The notes below the pieces were generated by a model. It did no database searches. It was not told the origin of the DNA and was given only the letters and a program-made list of their open reading frames with translations. A stretch of DNA of 64,000 nt, taken from Alteromonas oceanisediminis. GTDB taxonomy: Bacteria; Pseudomonadota; Gammaproteobacteria; Enterobacterales; Alteromonadaceae. Below are positions 50,971 to 59,700 of this stretch, one piece after another; the stretch's first letter is position 1, and each line of letters opens with the position of its first letter. The translations under genes were made by a program, and so were the position numbers. The stretch spans positions 310,001 to 374,000 of the forward strand of contig NZ_JAHCTA010000004.1 of assembly GCF_018474025.1 (NCBI RefSeq), in the 5' to 3' direction.

Positions 50971-51808
50971 ACGTATTTTATCTTCTGTATTGTTCGGCGC
51001 CAGTCTGCTGGCAAGCGCGTGTGTGGCCGCGGCAGATGGCAAGCTTATTGGCACTGCCGGATTGGTTCAGGTTGAAGGTGCCGGTGGTGGCGGTATTGTA
51101 CCGTGGGCCATTCTCAGCGGTTACGATACCGATCAGCAAATATCAATCAGCGGTGTGGCGACACAGGTTGACCTAGACGATTATCGTTTGAACGTGATTG
51201 GTGCATCTGCGTCGTTTTATGATCGTGTCGAAATCAGTGCTGCTCATCAGCGCTTCGATTTAAAATCACTCGGTGGTGACATTAAGCAGAATATCTTCGG
51301 CGTGAAATATCGGCTGTATGGTGATGCGGTTTATTCTTCATGGCCCCAGTTAAGTGTCGGTTTGCAGCACAAGCGCCTCGAAGACAAAGCCATCGCCAAC
51401 CTGCTGGGTGCGGCTGACACCAGCGGCACTGATTTTTATCTGGCAGCCACCAAAATACATTTAGGCGCAATTGCAGGTTACAACGCCGTATGGAACGTCA
51501 CTGCCCGAGCGACTAAAGCGAATGAAATGGGGCTGCTCGGGTTTGGGGGTGCAAACAATGATGATTATGAAATCATGTTAGAAGCCAGTGCGGGAGTCCT
51601 ACTTTCACGGCATGTCGCAGTCGGTATGGAGTACCGGCAAAAACCTGATAATTTAGGGTTGAATGAAGACGACTGGATTGATTACTTTGTAAGCTACATT
51701 CCGAATAAACATTTCAACCTAACGTTGGCGTGGGCTGACTTGGGCACGATTGCCGGTGCGCCGGACCAACGCGGCCTGTACTTATCTTTCAGTGGACAAC
51801 TCTGGTAA
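50957..51808 (+). CDS. DUF3034 family outer-membrane protein
   Basis: 283 residues with a signal peptide (SSVLFGASLLASACVAAA) and alternating strand segments ending in an aromatic residue (LYLSFSGQLW), typical of a small beta-barrel. GKLIGTAGLVQVEGAGGGG and the barrel repeats match DUF3034 as I know it; no function is established. GTG at 50957 overlaps the phosphodiesterase gene by 14 bases and has AAGGA 8 bases upstream. An ATG at 50915 would add 14 unrelated residues. The overlap shows translational coupling. Confidence 0.85.
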   Translation: MKYPKRILSSVLFGASLLASACVAAADGKLIGTAGLVQVEGAGGGGIVPWAILSGYDTDQQISISGVATQVDLDDYRLNVIGASASFYDRVEISAAHQRFDLKSLGGDIKQNIFGVKYRLYGDAVYSSWPQLSVGLQHKRLEDKAIANLLGAADTSGTDFYLAATKIHLGAIAGYNAVWNVTARATKANEMGLLGFGGANNDDYEIMLEASAGVLLSRHVAVGMEYRQKPDNLGLNEDDWIDYFVSYIPNKHFNLTLAWADLGTIAGAPDQRGLYLSFSGQLW

Positions 51809-51812
51809 CGAC

Positions 51813-52232
51813 ATGAAAATACTCTCTACACTCCTGCTCCTTTCCAGTATCGGACTCTCGGCCTGCACCACCACGTCTCAAAGTGTTTATGAACAATTGG
51901 GGGGTGCGCCCAAGGTCGATCAGATTGTTGAGAACTTTGTGGTTGAAATTGAAAATGACCCGGTGATATTAGCGTACTTTGAAGGCGCTAATATTGACCG
52001 CTTTGTAGAAAAACTCAGCGAACAGATTTGCCACCGAACCGGTGGTCCGTGTGAATATACCGGTGACTCGATGGCACAAGTGCATGCGGGCATGAACATA
52101 AACCAGCGAGACTTTAACCGAACAGTAGACCTTTTGATCAATGCCATGAACAAAGCTGATGTGCCGCACCCGCTGCAAAATCAGGTACTGAAAGTGTTAG
52201 CCCCGACACGAGATGAAATGCTTTACCTGTAG
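51813..52232 (+). CDS. Lipoprotein-anchored group I truncated hemoglobin
   Basis: 139 residues: a lipoprotein signal (MKILSTLLLLSSIGLSAC) and a truncated-hemoglobin domain beginning SVYEQLGGAPKVDQIVENFV. The proximal histidine is in QVHAGMNI, preceded by FVEKLSEQICHRTGGPCEYTG. Most trHbN proteins are cytoplasmic; this one should be tethered in the periplasm, where it could bind O2, NO or sulfide. The start at 51813 is 4 bases after the DUF3034 stop; an upstream in-frame ATG lies inside that gene. It is last in the operon. Confidence 0.9.
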   Translation: MKILSTLLLLSSIGLSACTTTSQSVYEQLGGAPKVDQIVENFVVEIENDPVILAYFEGANIDRFVEKLSEQICHRTGGPCEYTGDSMAQVHAGMNINQRDFNRTVDLLINAMNKADVPHPLQNQVLKVLAPTRDEMLYL

Positions 52233-52250
52233 GGTAAAGCACCCTGCCAT

Positions 52251-53393
52251 CTATTTAATCGCGTGTGCAATAAAGGTTTGAATGTCGTCCGTCACATTCG
52301 GATTGGCGAACGATGGCGTGATAAATTTAGGTGAGTTAAGAAAACCTTTTTCAATCAGCCGATTAATGGTGGGCAAATAGTCTAACGAAGTTTTGCCCGC
52401 CAAAAGATTAGTAAAGTCACTGCTTGTTTCATAGGCGTTTAACATTTCGTGGAAACCACGGAGGTAAACATAATCCTTTGTGAATCCCCCGCCCCGATAT
52501 ACCCGCGCGGTTACGGTAAAGGCTTGTTCATCACCCGCATTGTAATCTTCTTTCAGCATCGCAAAGGTAGTTTTAAAACTTTTCTCTTTGATCATCGACT
52601 CCACTGCCAAGACGCGTAGTGCTAAGTTGCGTAGCCGCGAAACCGTTAAACAACCGCCCATGTATTCACTGAGAATCGCTAAGCCTTCCTGCGTTTTAGT
52701 ATTCGCCGGGCAGCCCAGTGATAAAATACTCAAAGGCTGCTGCCGCCCATTGAGCGTTGTAGCCAGGTGCACGCCCAGTTCGTGATGCGCCAGCGCCTCA
52801 GCGTCGGTTTGAGTAACGCGAGCCGAACTATTAATTTTGACTGTCGTTCCCGAGACCAATGCGTTAGCAATCATATTGTCATCCAATTTAATCGCGTACT
52901 CATACTCATGCGTATGGGCAAACTCACTTAGCATCGCTTCGATTTGCGCCGCATTGAGCGTTGGGTCGTCGGGATCATCATTGCTTGGGAGGTGCAGCAC
53001 AAACTTAGCATTGCGAATATCTTTCTCTGAAGGCTCACCATAGTAGCGAAAGGAATCGTATAGAAAGTCAGGTGTTCCCACCGAGCAGCACTGGTCAATC
53101 TTGTCCACATAAGAGTTGATAACACCCGCATACAATTGAACAAGATCCGGATCTGACAATGATTCAATCGGCAGGTTGAACAGTTGCCGCTTCAACCCAA
53201 AAGCATCAATCGATTGTGGTCGATAACTGAATTGCGGGTCAGTTTTGCAGCCATTGTCAAAAAACTGTTGGCGTTGTTGTTTGTAGTTCAGCGGTGCTAC
53301 CGCCTCCAAAATTTCAATACCACTGACGAGCTGATTAAGCTCACTGTCAAACTTTACTACTGATTCTAAGGTCATGATTATCGTCTGGCTCAT
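52251..53393 (-). CDS. QEGLA-motif protein (DUF1704/KIAA0895-like metallopeptidase fold)
   Basis: 380 residues of a family annotated as flavohemoglobin expression-modulating QEGLA motif protein and related to the human tyrosine carboxypeptidase MATCAP. The zinc motif is HHELGVHLATTLNG (HExxxH) and the name-giving segment is TQEGLAILSEYMGG; KINSSARVTQTDAEALAHH precedes it. The start is uncertain: ATG 53393 (chosen), ATG 53375 and 53441 are in frame, none with a strong ribosome site. It converges with the truncated-hemoglobin gene (18 bases apart), a suggestive but unproven heme link. Confidence 0.88.
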   Translation of the reverse strand: MSQTIIMTLESVVKFDSELNQLVSGIEILEAVAPLNYKQQRQQFFDNGCKTDPQFSYRPQSIDAFGLKRQLFNLPIESLSDPDLVQLYAGVINSYVDKIDQCCSVGTPDFLYDSFRYYGEPSEKDIRNAKFVLHLPSNDDPDDPTLNAAQIEAMLSEFAHTHEYEYAIKLDDNMIANALVSGTTVKINSSARVTQTDAEALAHHELGVHLATTLNGRQQPLSILSLGCPANTKTQEGLAILSEYMGGCLTVSRLRNLALRVLAVESMIKEKSFKTTFAMLKEDYNAGDEQAFTVTARVYRGGGFTKDYVYLRGFHEMLNAYETSSDFTNLLAGKTSLDYLPTINRLIEKGFLNSPKFITPSFANPNVTDDIQTFIAHAIK

Positions 53394-53572
53394 GTCTTGC
53401 AGCCCAGCACTTGTAAATGCGCAGGACGCAGCGTTTAGCAATCACAATTACCGTGGTGCTTACACAGATAATTACACATATCGCGTTGATTAAACTACGC
53501 AATTTGTACCAAGGTTGACTACCCTTTGAGGAACAGGTCAACACTCATGCAAGTACACCATTAGAGGGGATT

Positions 53573-56305
53573 ATGAGCAAGAATAGTTTTGATACCAAAA
53601 GTTCTTTAGCGGTTGATGATAAACACTATGAGATTTTTGACATCAGTCGGATAAGCGCACAAGAGAAAGTGCAAAAGTTACCGTTTAGCCTGAAAATCTT
53701 ACTTGAAAATTTGCTCCGCAATGAGGATGGCCATCATGTCAGCAAGCAGGATATTGACGCGCTAATTAACTGGGATCACAGCCAAACGCCGCAGCAACAA
53801 GTGGCCTTCTCTCCTGCCCGTGTTGTACTTCAAGATTTTACTGGTGTTCCTGCAATCGTTGATTTGGCCGCCATGCGCGACGCAATGATTTCTCTCAACG
53901 GCGACCCAGAAAACATTAACCCCCAAGTGCCCGTCGATTTGGTGATTGACCATTCGGTGATGGTCGACTATTTCGGTACAGACGATGCGCTTGAGAAAAA
54001 CACCAAAGTGGAATTTGAGCGTAATAAAGAACGTTACCAGTTTTTGCGCTGGGGCCAAAAAGCCCTGTCTAATTTCCGCGTGGTACCACCGGGAACGGGT
54101 ATCGTGCATCAGGTTAACCTTGAATATCTTGCCCACGTGGTGATGAGTAAAGACACCAGCGAAAACCCACAGCTATTTCCGGATACCTTAGTCGGCACGG
54201 ACTCGCATACCACGATGATCAATGGCTTGGGTGTGCTCGGATGGGGAGTCGGCGGCATTGAAGCAGAGGCAGCCATGTTGGGTCAACCCATTAGCATGCT
54301 GCTACCTGAAGTGGTTGGCTTCAAACTGGATGGCAAACTCGCATCTGGCGCAACGGCAACTGATTTAGTCTTAACGGTGACGCAGATGTTGCGAGAGAAA
54401 GGCGTTGTCGGCAAATTTGTTGAATTTTACGGAGATGGTCTTGCCAATCTGCCACTGGCGGATCGGGCCACCATTGCCAACATGGCACCTGAGTATGGTG
54501 CTACGTGCGGGATCTTCCCGGTTGATGACGAAACCCTCACTTACCTACGTTTAAGTGGTCGTACACCCGAACAGGTTGATGCGGTCGAGGCGTATGCCAA
54601 GAAAACTGGCCTATGGCGCAAAGATGGCGAGACGCCAGCAAACTATACCGACACACTTGCGCTCGATTTGGGTGACGTGGTACCCAGCATCGCCGGACCG
54701 AAGCGTCCTCAGGATCGTATTTCTTTGTCAGACGCAAAACATGCTTTTATTGACCATATGCAGTTACAGGGAATTGAGCTGGATAACGACGCGCTGAACC
54801 GCTTCGCCGATGAAGGTGGCGACACTGCTGTCGGTCAAGACCCATCGTTAGGCATGGAAGAACTGGAAATCAATGGTGAGAAAACCCATCTGAAACATGG
54901 CGACGTAGTGATTGCCGCCATTACCTCCTGCACTAATACGTCAAACCCGGCAGTGATGCTTGCCGCAGGTTTGGTCGCGCAAAAAGCGATTGAAAAGGGT
55001 TTAAAGCCGAAACCTTGGGTAAAAACCTCGCTAGCGCCTGGCTCGCAAGTGGTTCCTGCCTATCTTGAGAAAGCTAATTTACTTGGCTCCCTAAAACAGC
55101 TTGGCTTTGATGTGGTGGGTTTTGGTTGTACCACCTGTATTGGAAATTCAGGCCCGTTGCCTGATGCCGTTAGCGAAGCAATTAGACGTGGGCAGTTAAC
55201 GGTAAGCTCTGTGCTGTCGGGAAATCGCAACTTCGAAGGGCGGATCCATCAGGATGTGCGCGCTAACTACCTAGCATCACCACCGCTGGTTGTGGCATAC
55301 GCCCTAGCCGGTACGATGACAAAAGACCTCACCCGTGAACCCATTGGGTACGGGAAAGACGGCGAAGCAGTGATGTTGGAAGATATATGGCCAACACCGC
55401 AAGAGGTCAGCGACTTGGTGTCTTCGTCGCTCTCATCGGAAATGTACAGCAGCCGCTATCAGAATGTGTTTGAAGGCACCGAACAGTGGAAATCACTGCC
55501 CGTACCCGAAGGGAAAACGTACAGCTGGCCCGAGTCAAGCTATGTCAAGAACCCGCCATTTTTTGACGGTATCAAGCCAAATATTGCTGGATTCCCAAGC
55601 ATCTCTGATGCCCGCTGCATCGTAAAAGTCGGCGACTCGATAACCACAGACCATATCTCTCCCGCTGGCGCAATACAGGCAGACAGCCCCGTTGGACGGT
55701 ATCTACAGCAAAATGGCGTCAGTCCGAAAGACTTTAATAGCCTTGGGTCACGTCGCGGCAATCACGAAGTGATGATGCGTGGCACGTTTGCAAACACGCG
55801 CTTGCGCAATCAGTTGGCGCCGGGCACTGAAGGTGGATTAACGCGGTACTTCCCCGACGACAAAGTCACCAGTATTTATGATGCCGCAATGAAGTATCAG
55901 AGCGCCGGCACACAGCTGGTGGTGCTGGCCGGTAAAGAATACGGCACGGGTTCGAGTCGCGATTGGGCCGCCAAAGGGACGAAATTGCTTGGTATTGAAG
56001 TGGTTTTAGCGGAAAGCTTTGAGCGTATTCACCGTTCTAATCTGGTTGGATTCGGTGTTCTACCACTTGAGTTTATGAACGATGACAGCGCTGAAACGCT
56101 GGGCCTAGATGGTACAGAAACCTTTCAATTTGGTAGCGTAGAATCGAAACCTAAAGTGATTACGGTTGATGCTACCAAACCCGATGGCAGTTCAATTTCC
56201 TTCGAAGCTAAGGTCAGAATCGATACGGAAAGCGAGTGGGACTATTATCAACATGGCGGTATTCTGCACTACGTGCTGCGCGATTTAGCGTCTAAAGTGG
56301 CCTAA
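53573..56305 (+). CDS. acnA: Aconitate hydratase A
   Basis: Isomerises citrate to isocitrate with a 4Fe-4S cluster. 910 residues. The N-terminal [14 protein letters not shown], substrate loop [20 protein letters not shown], cluster cysteines in [10 protein letters not shown] and [13 protein letters not shown], and swivel domain [17 protein letters not shown] are all present, in the AcnA/IRP1 arrangement. GAGGGGA lies 6 bases before the ATG. fumC follows after 3 bases, so the two TCA enzymes form an operon. Confidence 0.97.
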   Translation: MSKNSFDTKSSLAVDDKHYEIFDISRISAQEKVQKLPFSLKILLENLLRNEDGHHVSKQDIDALINWDHSQTPQQQVAFSPARVVLQDFTGVPAIVDLAAMRDAMISLNGDPENINPQVPVDLVIDHSVMVDYFGTDDALEKNTKVEFERNKERYQFLRWGQKALSNFRVVPPGTGIVHQVNLEYLAHVVMSKDTSENPQLFPDTLVGTDSHTTMINGLGVLGWGVGGIEAEAAMLGQPISMLLPEVVGFKLDGKLASGATATDLVLTVTQMLREKGVVGKFVEFYGDGLANLPLADRATIANMAPEYGATCGIFPVDDETLTYLRLSGRTPEQVDAVEAYAKKTGLWRKDGETPANYTDTLALDLGDVVPSIAGPKRPQDRISLSDAKHAFIDHMQLQGIELDNDALNRFADEGGDTAVGQDPSLGMEELEINGEKTHLKHGDVVIAAITSCTNTSNPAVMLAAGLVAQKAIEKGLKPKPWVKTSLAPGSQVVPAYLEKANLLGSLKQLGFDVVGFGCTTCIGNSGPLPDAVSEAIRRGQLTVSSVLSGNRNFEGRIHQDVRANYLASPPLVVAYALAGTMTKDLTREPIGYGKDGEAVMLEDIWPTPQEVSDLVSSSLSSEMYSSRYQNVFEGTEQWKSLPVPEGKTYSWPESSYVKNPPFFDGIKPNIAGFPSISDARCIVKVGDSITTDHISPAGAIQADSPVGRYLQQNGVSPKDFNSLGSRRGNHEVMMRGTFANTRLRNQLAPGTEGGLTRYFPDDKVTSIYDAAMKYQSAGTQLVVLAGKEYGTGSSRDWAAKGTKLLGIEVVLAESFERIHRSNLVGFGVLPLEFMNDDSAETLGLDGTETFQFGSVESKPKVITVDATKPDGSSISFEAKVRIDTESEWDYYQHGGILHYVLRDLASKVA

Positions 56306-56308
56306 GTA

Positions 56309-57664
56309 ATGAGAGAGGAAAAAGACAGTCTGGGCACCGTAGAGGTGCCCTCTGACGCGCTTTATGGCGCGCAGACTCAACGTGCCATTGATAATTTTCC
56401 GATCAGCGGCATTCCCCTACCCGCTTCATTCATACAGGCACTGGCGCACATAAAATCAGCTTGCGCGCACGCAAACGCCGAGCTCGGTTTGCTCGATCAC
56501 GATGTTGCGGCTGAAATCGAGCGCGCTGCGGATTCAATTGCTGCGGGTGAGCACGCCGATCAATTTCCGGTGGATGTTTTTCAGACGGGGTCAGGTACCA
56601 GCACTAACATGAATATGAATGAAGTGATTGCACGGCTGGCATCGACTCAACTGGAAAAGGATGTTCACCCCAATGACCATGTAAACAAGGGGCAAAGCAG
56701 CAATGATGTGATCCCGACAGCCATTCATTTATCGGCCTTACTGGCGCTTACGAAGCAACTAATGCCATCACTGCAGCAGCTAATCAATTCTGTATCGACT
56801 AAGGCAGATACGTTAAAAAACGAACTTAAAACTGGCCGCACCCACCTGATGGATGCGATGCCAATGACATTTGGGCAAGAGCTTGGCGGCTGGGCCTATC
56901 AACTTGGCGACAGTCAACAACGCTTACAGGAATCAGTCAATCGATTGCAGGTTCTAGCCATTGGCGGCACAGCAATTGGCACGGGAGTAAATACACACAA
57001 CAGCTTTGCTCGGCATGTGGTTAGCGTGTTAAATGAAAGACTTTCTCTCACAATGCACGTAGCAGACAATCATTTTGCCTTGATCAGTGGCCAGGAAACG
57101 GCGCTTGAAGTATCCAGTCATCTGCGTACGCTAGCGAACACGCTGTTTAAAATCAGTAATGACTTGCGCTGGATGAACAGTGGCCCCTACGCAGGTATCG
57201 GCGAAATAGCGCTTCCGGCATTGCAACCTGGAAGCAGCATTATGCCCGGCAAAGTCAATCCGGTTATTCCTGAGGCAGTCGCCATGGTCAGCGCGCAAGT
57301 GACAGGCAACGATACAACGATTGCCATGGCAGCACAGTCAGGCAATTTCCAGTTAAATGTCATGCTGCCCGTCATTGCCTATAACCTGCTGCAAAGCATT
57401 TCGCTGGTAGCCAACAGTTGTCAGGCTATCGGCGGCACAACGCTCAAGGACTTTACCTTGAATCATGACACTATTGACCACGCATTATCACGTAATCCTA
57501 TTTTAGTCACTGCGTTGAATAACGAAATTGGTTACGAATTAAGTGCAAAAATTGCAAAGCAAGCGTACGAACAGAAACTGTCGGTCAAGGAAGTGGCTAA
57601 ATCAATGACCGATTTAAGTGATCAAACACTGGATAAACTGCTCGACCCGCGCAACATGATTTAA
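56309..57664 (+). CDS. fumC: Fumarate hydratase class II
   Basis: Iron-independent fumarase; hydrates fumarate to malate. 451 residues. DSLGTVEVPSDALYGAQTQR, TGSGTSTNMNMNEVIA, TGRTHLMDAMPMTFGQE and the signature GSSIMPGKVNPVIPE are complete. No clear ribosome site of its own lies in the 3-base gap to acnA beyond the end of that gene, implying coupling. The acnA-fumC pairing is not the E. coli arrangement. Confidence 0.97.
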   Translation: MREEKDSLGTVEVPSDALYGAQTQRAIDNFPISGIPLPASFIQALAHIKSACAHANAELGLLDHDVAAEIERAADSIAAGEHADQFPVDVFQTGSGTSTNMNMNEVIARLASTQLEKDVHPNDHVNKGQSSNDVIPTAIHLSALLALTKQLMPSLQQLINSVSTKADTLKNELKTGRTHLMDAMPMTFGQELGGWAYQLGDSQQRLQESVNRLQVLAIGGTAIGTGVNTHNSFARHVVSVLNERLSLTMHVADNHFALISGQETALEVSSHLRTLANTLFKISNDLRWMNSGPYAGIGEIALPALQPGSSIMPGKVNPVIPEAVAMVSAQVTGNDTTIAMAAQSGNFQLNVMLPVIAYNLLQSISLVANSCQAIGGTTLKDFTLNHDTIDHALSRNPILVTALNNEIGYELSAKIAKQAYEQKLSVKEVAKSMTDLSDQTLDKLLDPRNMI

Positions 57665-57832
57665 GCCAAGCTTACACGCTGTCATGAAAAAGTTGCGCAA
57701 CGTTTTAGCGGATTGCTTCAATCGTATTTAAATGTTTTAAATAGTCTTTATATTTCATGCACATAAATATTCAGTGGGGTGGAACACTGCTTGCTTCAGT
57801 CAAAGCGACTTTATTGTTTTTAAGGAGTGAAG

Positions 57833-58297
57833 ATGTCTAACGATATTCGCAAGCAAATGTGGTTGGCTATGGCTGAAAGCCCCTATGTGATGGTGAGTTT
57901 GAACAAAAATGCCGATCACAGCGAACCCATGAGAGCACAGTTGGATAAAGACGCCGACAACTGTTTTTGGTTTTACACAAAAAGGGATAATCGCATCGCA
58001 GATGGTGGCAAAACGACAGTGACATTTACAAGCAAAGACCACGATGTTTTTGCCTGTATTATCGGCGATCTCTCAGAAGAAACTGACCAAGACGTGGTTG
58101 ATAAGTATTGGTCGAATCAAGTGGAAGCCTGGTACGAAGGTGGTAAGAGCGATCCGAAACTGAAAATGATGCGTTTTGATCTCAAAAATGCCGAAGTGTG
58201 GCAAGTGGACACATCGATAACAGGAATGCTGAAACTCGCAACAGGGGCGAAAGTAGATTCTGACGAAATGGGCGAGCACCAAAAAATAAGTTTCTGA
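57833..58297 (+). CDS. PNPOx-fold general stress protein
   Basis: 154 residues of the pyridoxamine 5'-phosphate oxidase-like split-barrel family. WLAMAESPYVMVSLNKNADH, NCFWFYTKRDNRIADGGK and YWSNQVEAWYEGGKSDPKLKMM (in two pieces) resemble bacterial general stress protein 26, which binds flavin. AAGGAG lies 5 bases before the ATG; the frame could extend two codons to GTG. No enzyme activity can be assigned. It is followed 12 bases later by the MATE gene. Confidence 0.85.
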   Translation: MSNDIRKQMWLAMAESPYVMVSLNKNADHSEPMRAQLDKDADNCFWFYTKRDNRIADGGKTTVTFTSKDHDVFACIIGDLSEETDQDVVDKYWSNQVEAWYEGGKSDPKLKMMRFDLKNAEVWQVDTSITGMLKLATGAKVDSDEMGEHQKISF

Positions 58298-58309
58298 TAA
58301 GGATTTTTA

Positions 58310-59662
58310 ATGGCGAGTGCGTCGAGGGACCTGACCGACGGGTCTATATGGGCGGCAATCGCCAATCTGACAATGCCGATGGTGGTTGGCATTGTCGCCG
58401 TGCTATCCGTTTCTCTAGTTGACACCTATTTTGTCGGCAAGCTTGGCACGGACGAGCTTGCCGCCTTATCATTTACATTTCCCATCACCATGGCCATAGC
58501 TAGCCTCGCGAGCGGCCTTGCTGCTGGCGCAGCGTCTGTAGTATCCCGTGCCATTGGATCGAAGAATCAAGCGGACGCGAAGCGTCTGTCCACCGACAGC
58601 TTAGTGCTCGCGACCGTTATCGTCATTGCTATTTCAGCTATCGGCTTCTTCACAATCATCCCATTGTTTTCCCTTCTTGGCGCGCAAGGAGATGTTCTAG
58701 CGTTATTAACCCGCTATATGCAAATATGGTACGTCTCCATGCCGTTTCTTGTGATCCCCATGGTGGCAAATTCGATTATCCGCGCGGTGGGCGATGCTTT
58801 CTGGCCCAGCCTCATCATGATCGGCGCTGCGGTCATCAATGTTATATTCACACCATTACTAATTTTCGGTTGGGGGCCGTTCCCCGCGCTGCATATTGAA
58901 GGAGCGGCCTACAGCACCTTAATTGCACGTGCAGCAACACTTTTTCTGGCGCTGTACATCGTGCTTTACCGAGAGCATATGATTGACGTGTCACTACCCG
59001 CCCTAAAAACGCTGGTTCAATCATGGTGGAAGGTGCTAAAAATAGGCGTTCCTGCTGGGGCTGGCAGTGTCGTAAACCCTGTTGGCATTGCGGTTGTTAC
59101 TGCATTACTAGCAACTGCCGGTGATACCACGGTGGCCGCGTTTGGTGTCGCGACGCGAATAGAATCCTTTGCCAGTATTCCTATGCTCGCGTTGTCAGCA
59201 GCGATTGGCCCTATTGCAGGCCAAAACTGGGGCGCGGGGAATCGGTCGCGCGTGGTCGAAGCGGTTAAAAAATGCTATTGGGTGTGTGCTGTATGGTCTG
59301 TCATTTTGGCTGTCAGTTTTGTTTGGTTGGCGGCACCACTGGCTGAGTTTTTAGCATCTGAGGCACAGGTTGCCGAACAGTCCACCCAATACCTTATGAT
59401 AGTCACTGTCAGTTTGTGGGGTTATGGTGTGGTTATCGTATCATCGACGGCATTCAATTCGCTGGGTAAATCGGTGACAGGTTTGGCATATTACATCGTG
59501 CGAACCGCTATCTTTTATGTGCCGCTGAGTGCTATTGCCAGTATTGCGTTTGGCAGTAGCGCCGTGTTTTATGCCATTGCAACAGCGAATGCGCTATCTG
59601 GCGCAATCGTCGGAGCCTACGCGCTGCATTGGCTTACACGCCATGCAAATGATGCGAGCTAA
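58310..59662 (+). CDS. MATE-family efflux transporter
   Basis: 450 residues with twelve predicted membrane segments. The N-terminal LTMPMVVGIVAVLSVSLVDTYFVGKLGTDELAAL (first lobe) and the repeat beginning LKIGVPAGAGSVVNP (second lobe) are MATE signatures, with PIAGQNWGAGN at the inter-lobe position. Such exporters expel cationic drugs or metabolites in exchange for Na+ or H+. AAGGAT-like TAAGGA lies upstream of the ATG. Substrate unknown. Confidence 0.92.
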   Translation: MASASRDLTDGSIWAAIANLTMPMVVGIVAVLSVSLVDTYFVGKLGTDELAALSFTFPITMAIASLASGLAAGAASVVSRAIGSKNQADAKRLSTDSLVLATVIVIAISAIGFFTIIPLFSLLGAQGDVLALLTRYMQIWYVSMPFLVIPMVANSIIRAVGDAFWPSLIMIGAAVINVIFTPLLIFGWGPFPALHIEGAAYSTLIARAATLFLALYIVLYREHMIDVSLPALKTLVQSWWKVLKIGVPAGAGSVVNPVGIAVVTALLATAGDTTVAAFGVATRIESFASIPMLALSAAIGPIAGQNWGAGNRSRVVEAVKKCYWVCAVWSVILAVSFVWLAAPLAEFLASEAQVAEQSTQYLMIVTVSLWGYGVVIVSSTAFNSLGKSVTGLAYYIVRTAIFYVPLSAIASIAFGSSAVFYAIATANALSGAIVGAYALHWLTRHANDAS

Positions 59663-59688
59663 AAAAAAGGCGACACAAGAAGGTCGCC
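59661..59688 (-). terminator. Terminator for the M13 peptidase gene
   Basis: GGCGAC (59669-59674) pairs with GTCGCC (59683-59688). Read on the minus strand it ends in a run of eight T, which overlaps the stop codon of the convergent MATE gene. Confidence 0.8.
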
Positions 59689-59700
59689 CTAGTATGCGCA

